A stretch of 64,000 nt of DNA, from assembly GCA_965116325.1 (NCBI GenBank), contig OZ220675.1, positions 744,001-808,000 of the forward strand, read 5' to 3'. Shown piece after piece: positions 59,104 to 64,000 of the stretch. The position numbers and the translations under genes were made by a program. Origin of the DNA: JAGWBF01 sp965116325. GTDB lineage: Bacteria; Chloroflexota; Dehalococcoidia; Lucifugimonadales; JAGWBF01. The number at the start of each line of letters is the position of its first letter. Position 1 is the first letter of the stretch. The notes beneath the pieces are model-generated. The model was not told where the DNA came from. It saw only the letters and a program-made list of their open reading frames with translations, and did not search any database.

Positions 59104-61122
59104 CTAGTCACTGCCCGCCTGCCCCACTGCGCCGGGGATGCCCTCCATGCTCCCTCGCCTCGACGCCAAATCAAGGGCCGGAGCGGACTCCGTGGTCCTC
59201 CGAGGCCACAAGGACACCACGCTTCCCAACATGAACATGGGTCCCGCAATCCACATCCACCACACCAGGGGGTTCACAAACACCCGGAAACCCGCGCTGC
59301 CATCCTCGGAAAGCTCACTTGGCACCACGTAGAAGTCTTCCACGGGAGTAGAGCGAATGGATGCCCTTGTGCTGGACATCTGGAAGTCGGGATAGAAGGC
59401 CCTCTGGGGGTGCATCTCGCCGATGAACTCTTCCTCCTTGTAGGCCCGCAGGGTTGACACAAACTCGGTGCGGTCCCCCCTGAAGCTCGATTCGGTGCCG
59501 ACGTACTCTATGCGGTACTCACCTATCACCGCGCTTTCTCCCGGCTGGAGCACGACATCTCTCTGGATCTCGTAGAAGGACGATCCCACGATGCCCAGCA
59601 CCAGGAGGAGCACCGCAAGGTGGACGATGTAGCCTCCATATCGGGGACGATTACCTGCGAGCAACCTCAGGAAGGCCAGGGCATAGTTGCTGCCCTGCTG
59701 ATGCAACGTCCTGGTGCCCCTGTACCACTCTGCCACTATTCCTGTGGCCACCATGGCGCATATTCCAAAGGCCAGCAGCGGGTATACCTGCCCGACCCCC
59801 AGTACTCGGAGGAGCACTATGACGCCGACTCCGACCCCTGCAGGCAAGGCCAGCGCCCTCAACAAGGTGCGTGGCGAAGCTCTGCGCCAAGGCATCAACG
59901 GCCCCACCCCCATCAGGAACACCAAACCCAGCATCAAAGGCCCGTTGACCTGGTTGTAGAAGGGCGCCGCGACGGTGACTACGCTTCCCCGGAAGGCTTC
60001 CGAAATCAGGGGATAGACAACTCCCCACAATGTGACGAAGGCGATAGCCAGCAGCAACAGGTTGTTGACCAGGAAGGAGGCTTCCCTGGACAGCGTCGAT
60101 TCCAGGGTGGACCTGCTCTTCAGGGCGTTGTACCGCAGGAAGAATATGGCAAAAGGCACGATCACACCTATTGCCGTGAACATAAGGAATATCCAGCCCA
60201 GGGACGATGCTCCGAAGGAGTGCACCGAGGGGACCGGCCCCCCGCGGTTCATGAACATGCCGTAGAGGGCAAGGCCGAAGGCGATGTTGATGAGCACGAT
60301 GTTCCACATCCGGAACATGCCCCGGCGCTTCTGCACCATGATGGAGTGGATGAAGGCCGTCAACGCCACGAAGGGCATGAAGCCGGCATTCTCCACCGGG
60401 TCCCAAGCCCAGTACCCTCCCCACCCCAGGATGGTGTAGGCCCACCAACCTCCAAGGAGCAGGCCCGAACCCAGCAGCGCCCAGCTCACGATACCCCAGG
60501 TGCGGCCCGAGTCCACCCATTCATCCCCGGACTTTCCCTCAATGAGGGCGCCGAGGGCAAAGGCCAGCGGTATGGTCACCGCCACCAAGCCTGCCATCAT
60601 CACCGGGGGATGAATGAACATGCCGGGGTGGGTCAAGAGAGGGTTAATGCCCTGGCCGTCGGAGGGGGTGAAGGACAACTCGGAAAAGGGATTGGCCATG
60701 AAGTAGGTCACCGCAAGGAAGAAGGTGAGCACCAACATCATGACCATGCTGGTGTAGGGCAGGAAGTCTTGCATCCTCGCAGGAGCCAGCTTCAGGGCAA
60801 GGGCCGACATGGCCGCCAGCACAAATCCTATATACAGCAAAGAGCCTTCGTTGCCGGCATAGAAGGCCACCCAGGTGTAAATGCGCTCCATAGACAGGTT
60901 GCTATTCTCAGCCACGTAGGCGATGCGGAACTCGTTGGTGAGAAACGCCCCAACCAAGCTGATGACAGAGACGGCCAGAACAAGCACCACGACGTACACA
61001 GCAAGGCGAGAGCTCTCCAAGAGCTCCGGTATGCGCCTCAGACGCCCTACACCGGAGCCAACGGCGGAGTAGGCTGCCAGGGCGACAGCCAGGGCCAAGC
61101 TTATGCTGCCAAGGTCTGCCAA
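59104..61122 (-). CDS. ccmF: Cytochrome c haem lyase subunit CcmF
   Basis: The 672-residue membrane protein has many transmembrane helices and the CcmF haem-handling motif GWGGYWAWDPVENAGFMPF (the WWD domain), preceded by WWAYTILG, plus YAGNEGSLLYIG and a late VHLAVLLLVLGIVGSSFY. It joins haem from CcmE to CXXCH apocytochromes with CcmH. ccmH follows 3 bp away. ccmABCDE are not in the window and must be elsewhere if System I is used. Confidence 0.95.
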   Translation of the reverse strand: MADLGSISLALAVALAAYSAVGSGVGRLRRIPELLESSRLAVYVVVLVLAVSVISLVGAFLTNEFRIAYVAENSNLSMERIYTWVAFYAGNEGSLLYIGFVLAAMSALALKLAPARMQDFLPYTSMVMMLVLTFFLAVTYFMANPFSELSFTPSDGQGINPLLTHPGMFIHPPVMMAGLVAVTIPLAFALGALIEGKSGDEWVDSGRTWGIVSWALLGSGLLLGGWWAYTILGWGGYWAWDPVENAGFMPFVALTAFIHSIMVQKRRGMFRMWNIVLINIAFGLALYGMFMNRGGPVPSVHSFGASSLGWIFLMFTAIGVIVPFAIFFLRYNALKSRSTLESTLSREASFLVNNLLLLAIAFVTLWGVVYPLISEAFRGSVVTVAAPFYNQVNGPLMLGLVFLMGVGPLMPWRRASPRTLLRALALPAGVGVGVIVLLRVLGVGQVYPLLAFGICAMVATGIVAEWYRGTRTLHQQGSNYALAFLRLLAGNRPRYGGYIVHLAVLLLVLGIVGSSFYEIQRDVVLQPGESAVIGEYRIEYVGTESSFRGDRTEFVSTLRAYKEEEFIGEMHPQRAFYPDFQMSSTRASIRSTPVEDFYVVPSELSEDGSAGFRVFVNPLVWWMWIAGPMFMLGSVVSLWPRRTTESAPALDLASRRGSMEGIPGAVGQAGSD

Positions 61123-61125
61123 CGG

Positions 61126-61656
61126 CTAGCCCTTTTCTCTCCCATCGGAGACACCTTCCATCTCCGAATCGGCAATCGCCAGGTATTCCCCCATCTGTAC
61201 CTGTTCCGTCTCTTCGTTTGCCTGGTCTCCCCTCACCCTCATGCTGCGCACTATCAACAGCAGCAACACCAATGCTCCCGCCAGTCCCACCGGCGGGACG
61301 ACCCAAGCCAAGAGGCTGAAACCTTCCTTGGGAGGCGCGGCGAGGACAGCTTCACCGTAGCTATCCACAAAGTACTGGAGTATCTCCGCACGGGACCATC
61401 CATCAGCGAGCCTCTCCCTGACTACTGCCCGCATCTGGGCCGCAAGCTCCACCTGGGACTGGTCGATGGTCTCCCCGGGGCACTGCAGGCAGATGAGCTG
61501 CTTGTCGATGGACTGAGCGCGCTCCTCGAGGGTGGGTGGGGTTTCGCTGGCGCATGCGGAGAAGGTCAGGACTAACCCCAGCAGGAGTATGGCGGGGATA
61601 CGATTTCGCAGAGTCCGGTTCACAACTCTGACTTCACCCTGGCCGGACTGGGCCAT
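61126..61656 (-). CDS. ccmH: Cytochrome c biogenesis protein CcmH (thioredoxin-like apocytochrome reductase)
   Basis: The 176-residue protein has a lipoprotein-like signal (ILLLGLVLTFSAC, Cys35), the CcmH redox motif LICLQCPGETIDQS with Cys56 and Cys59, RAVVRERLADGWSRAEIL and FVDSYGEAVLAAPPKEG, then a single C-terminal transmembrane helix (LAWVVPPVGLAGALVLLLLI). It presents reduced apocytochrome to CcmF. An internal GTG start (residue 11 or 12) is possible. Confidence 0.92.
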   Translation of the reverse strand: MAQSGQGEVRVVNRTLRNRIPAILLLGLVLTFSACASETPPTLEERAQSIDKQLICLQCPGETIDQSQVELAAQMRAVVRERLADGWSRAEILQYFVDSYGEAVLAAPPKEGFSLLAWVVPPVGLAGALVLLLLIVRSMRVRGDQANEETEQVQMGEYLAIADSEMEGVSDGREKG

Positions 61657-61678
61657 GCAGCTTCACCGGCCCTAAGGA

Positions 61679-62308
61679 TTAGGGGCAGCTATCATGGTCG
61701 TCTATGAGGCAAGCACGTATGTACGTGACCACTCGCCACCTATCATCAACGGAAAGCAGCTTTGCGAAGGAAGGCATGACGGTTACACCATTGGTTATCC
61801 AGCCATATATGCCGGCGTCCGTCTGGTCCACCACGTAGGAATCAGTCAGGTTTGGAGTAATGGTATACGGCTGGGAATCCGTCCCATATCCGAAGGAATC
61901 CTTCATGGTCTTCAGCACAGGCCCGTCCCCCAGCCCCTGGGCGCCGTGGCAGAACACGCAGTTGGTGGAGTAGATGTACTCTCCGGCTGCCAGCACCGTC
62001 CCTGCTGGAGCGAACGGGTTCTCGCCCGTGCTTAGCTGCACTCCCGTGATGGGCACTGAACCCGCAGGGGCGGACAGTACAGGAGGCTCATGGGGTCCGT
62101 AGGACTGCTGGTAGTGCATCTCGTAGAAGATGTCGACAGGATAGGTCCCGCTGGCGCAACCGGCGGCCGCAAGAGCTATTACGACCAAAACAACGGATGC
62201 CAGAACGAGGGTCCGTCCCTTCGATACACTCGAAATGACGGATGCTCTACGGTCTTTGCGACCCGTAGGGAGCCCATTCCCGGCGTTCAAAACCAGCTGG
62301 TCCTTCAT
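61679..62308 (-). CDS. actE: Alternative complex III mono-haem cytochrome c subunit (ActE type)
   Basis: The 209-residue protein has a late signal/anchor with lipobox LAAAGC (Cys51) and a class I cytochrome c domain with CVFCHG (Cys117, Cys120, His121). The haem Met is probably that in GVTVMPSFAKLL. The FYEMHYQQSYGPHEPP segment before the haem is typical of Act cytochromes. It passes electrons from the quinol-oxidising core to the terminal oxidase. The neighbours are actD and actC upstream and ccmH downstream. Confidence 0.88.
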   Translation of the reverse strand: MKDQLVLNAGNGLPTGRKDRRASVISSVSKGRTLVLASVVLVVIALAAAGCASGTYPVDIFYEMHYQQSYGPHEPPVLSAPAGSVPITGVQLSTGENPFAPAGTVLAAGEYIYSTNCVFCHGAQGLGDGPVLKTMKDSFGYGTDSQPYTITPNLTDSYVVDQTDAGIYGWITNGVTVMPSFAKLLSVDDRWRVVTYIRACLIDDHDSCP

Positions 62309-62313
62309 CGGTG

Positions 62314-62826
62314 CTACACTTTACCCCGCTTGACATCTTCGGCCCCAGCTTGGGTCAGGGCTTGCTCCACCCGGTCAACCTCCTCGGGCTCGCACTCCAC
62401 AAGCACACCGACGTATCCCTCGGTGATACGGTCGTCGTACAGCCCCAGCGACGGCCTTGGCAGCCGGGACTCAAATATGATGCCCAGGACGGTGAAGAGG
62501 ATGGCCCCCAGCATCGTTCCTTCGTAGGTCACGATCGCCATGGGGGGCAGGGACAGGATGGGCTTCCCTCCCGTCACCAGGGGGTATGCCATCTGGGTCA
62601 TCGAGGTCAACAGGATGCCGGCGGTTAGCCCGCAGAGGGCTCCGACAAAGGGAAACACGTAGAGGCGGTGGCTGCTTTCCTTTTCGCCGAAAGCCCCCTC
62701 TGGGTAGGGAGCACCCGTGAGGAAGTCGTAGTCGTTGTCGCTTATGCCCATGCGCTGGAGGCTGTCTCCCGCCTCCGCAGCATAGTTGGCGTCGGAATAT
62801 AGACCCAATACACCTGTTTTAGCCAT
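62314..62826 (-). CDS. actD: Alternative complex III subunit ActD (DUF3341)
   Basis: The 170-residue protein starts VLGLYSDANYAAEAGDSLQRMGI and has two membrane helices around YVFPFVGALCGLTAGILLTSM and IVTYEGTMLGAILFTVLGIIF, ending in a GLYDDRITEGYVGVLVECEPEEVDRVEQAL domain. This is the DUF3341/ActD pattern: a membrane anchor of ACIII or related complexes. It lies between actC and actE. Confidence 0.9.
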   Translation of the reverse strand: MAKTGVLGLYSDANYAAEAGDSLQRMGISDNDYDFLTGAPYPEGAFGEKESSHRLYVFPFVGALCGLTAGILLTSMTQMAYPLVTGGKPILSLPPMAIVTYEGTMLGAILFTVLGIIFESRLPRPSLGLYDDRITEGYVGVLVECEPEEVDRVEQALTQAGAEDVKRGKV

Positions 62827-62884
62827 CTACCGCCTCCTTCCTTAATCCTTGTCGGAGGACAAGAATTAAGGATTTTGCCCTCAG

Positions 62885-64000
62885 CTACTCCTCCCGGAAT
62901 ACTGCGGGGACCTTTCTTCTACCGATTTGTATCTCATCCCGGGCGATCTCTCCCTCCTTGATGTCGTAGAGGGGGATGAGAGGGAACACCTTGGCGAACA
63001 GCAACATAAGCATGCAGACCAGCGCAAAGGTGCCGATGACTATGACCACCTCGACCACGCTGGGGGCATAGGTGAAGTATGTGAAGTTCATAACCTGCTT
63101 TTGGGCAAGGCCGGGCACGATGATCAGGAATCGCTCCAGCCACATACCGATGTTCACGGATATACAGGCGATGATCATCAGGCCCGGATTCCTGCGCACA
63201 CCCTTGAACAGCCACATACCGACAGGTATGAAGTAGGTGGTGCCCACAAAGGTCATGAACCACCAGCTCCATGGCGCCTGGGCCGATAAGAAGTCCTTGA
63301 CGGATATCTCGTCCGCTTCCAGGCTGTACAGCCCAAAGAAGAACTCCAAGACGAAGAAGAAGAACCAGCCCGTGGCCACCACCATCAACAGCCTGCCCAA
63401 GGCATCGAAGTGCTCGGGGCGGATGTACTCGTGCCACCCGTACAGCCAGCGCATGACCGCCATTACGATCACCACGGCTGCAACGCCAGAGTGGACGGCG
63501 CCGATGACGAAGTAAGGCGGGAAGATGGTAGAGTGCCAGCTCTTCACCGAGATGGCCATGCTGAAGTCGAAGGACACTATGCTGTGGACCGACACGAAGA
63601 CGGGCAGGATAAGCGCCGACAGCAGGACACCTGCAATGATCTGCAGCTTCCACTGCCGTGGGTTGCCCCGCCAGCCCAGTGCGAGCACGGAGTAGATCTG
63701 GCGCCGGATGCCCGTCGAGCGGTCCCTTACGACGGCAAGGTCGGGAAGAAGGGCGATGTAAACGAACAAGATGCTGGAGGTGAGGTAAGTGAACACCGCC
63801 GACGGGTCCCAGATGAGGGCTGACCGCACGTTGGGATACACACCCCTCGCCCAGTCGAAGGGGAAGACCCAGTAGAAGACCCGCCAGGGACGCCCTGCGT
63901 GAATCAGGGGCATCAGCATTGCGGTCATCAGGGAGAAGACCGTCAGCACCTCGGCGGCCCTGGTGGCCGGGCGTCTCCACTCCGCCTTGGATAGCCGGAG
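62885..64000 (-). CDS. actC: Alternative complex III NrfD-like quinone-binding subunit ActC, 5' end beyond the window
   Basis: The frame is open to the window end and reads SKAEWRRPATRAAEVLTVFS before the first internal start, so the gene continues beyond base 64000. The visible part (about 370 residues) has eight or more membrane helices, with HAGRPWRVFYWVFPFDWARG, FDFSMAISVKSWHSTIFPPY and LERFLIIVPGL, typical of NrfD/PsrC proteins such as ActC. It binds quinol and forms the core of ACIII. actD and actE follow. Confidence 0.92.
   Translation of the reverse strand, partial: LRLSKAEWRRPATRAAEVLTVFSLMTAMLMPLIHAGRPWRVFYWVFPFDWARGVYPNVRSALIWDPSAVFTYLTSSILFVYIALLPDLAVVRDRSTGIRRQIYSVLALGWRGNPRQWKLQIIAGVLLSALILPVFVSVHSIVSFDFSMAISVKSWHSTIFPPYFVIGAVHSGVAAVVIVMAVMRWLYGWHEYIRPEHFDALGRLLMVVATGWFFFFVLEFFFGLYSLEADEISVKDFLSAQAPWSWWFMTFVGTTYFIPVGMWLFKGVRRNPGLMIIACISVNIGMWLERFLIIVPGLAQKQVMNFTYFTYAPSVVEVVIVIGTFALVCMLMLLFAKVFPLIPLYDIKEGEIARDEIQIGRRKVPAVFREE

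Noticed and set aside
59620..61575. 651-residue open frame antisense to ccmF
   Set aside because: Composition is dominated by Gly, His, Gln and Pro, as expected from the reverse of membrane-protein codons; no ribosome site.

Overview
The window looks like chromosomal DNA from a GC-rich, aerobic member of the Chloroflexota, most likely a Dehalococcoidia/SAR202-type lineage. This is an inference. The supports are TP-rich linkers in secreted lipoproteins, an alternative complex III (ActC-ActD-ActE) beside a System I cytochrome c maturation block, a DPPR-synthase-like UbiA protein, a split glycine decarboxylase (gcvPA/gcvPB), several amidohydrolase-2 paralogues, and many small catabolic enzymes. 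No rRNA, phage, IS element or CRISPR array was seen. About 62 protein genes and two tRNA genes are supported.

Layout. 1-7.6 kb: catabolic and detoxification genes (two amidohydrolases, PhzF-like, a MetE-C-like/DJ-1/PEP-mutase-like/GlcG-like cluster, gamma-glutamyltranspeptidase). 7.6-8.0 kb: a 47-bp tandem repeat array. 8.1-13 kb: RidA-family protein, Asp-box protein, membrane protein and a nucleotide-sugar dehydrogenase/epimerase pair. 13-19.7 kb: META lipoprotein, yvcK, UbiA-type prenyltransferase, YbhN-type flippase-like protein, speE/speD and a DRTGG-type ATPase. 19.8-26.3 kb: aldehyde dehydrogenase, dienelactone hydrolase, lepA and oppF/oppD. 26.3-30.7 kb: tRNA-Leu and tRNA-Lys, phosphoesterase, thiL-tsaE-tsaB-ndk and rsfS. 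30.9-33.3 kb: an accessory patch with an AbrB-type protein, an uncharacterised nuclease-like gene, an EVE protein and dispersed repeats. 33.3-42 kb: acs, amidohydrolase, secreted protease, rhodanese, SMP-30 protein and acyl-CoA dehydrogenase. 42-53 kb: coaX-coaBC, a HigBA-like toxin-antitoxin, the glycine cleavage genes and a heterodimeric ABC exporter. 53-64 kb: aldehyde dehydrogenase, dolichol-phosphate-mannose-type glycosyltransferase, ROK kinase, TlpA-like redoxin, ccm genes and actE-actD-actC, with actC running off the window.

The genes suggest a heterotroph that oxidises organic acids, aldehydes and amino acids, activates acetate, makes acyl-CoAs and C1 units, and respires through alternative complex III. 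CcmH/CcmF and the thioredoxin-like protein would mature its cytochromes c.

The most striking observation is the rhodanese at 37749-38585. Its reading frame has one in-frame TGA exactly where the catalytic cysteine belongs, and the frame stays intact and conserved for 43 more codons. A 7-bp hairpin with a G-first apical loop lies 20 nt downstream of the TGA, as in bacterial SECIS elements. It is therefore a candidate selenocysteine rhodanese, although a point mutation or sequencing error is not excluded. Other unusual items are a duplicated promoter and rhodanese tail flanking the protease, a dispersed repeat inserted in frame in ThiL and lying at the 5' ends of coaX and gcvPA, a 47-bp array carrying the ggt -35 box, two predicted leaderless mRNAs, and a MetE-like gene with no canonical start codon.
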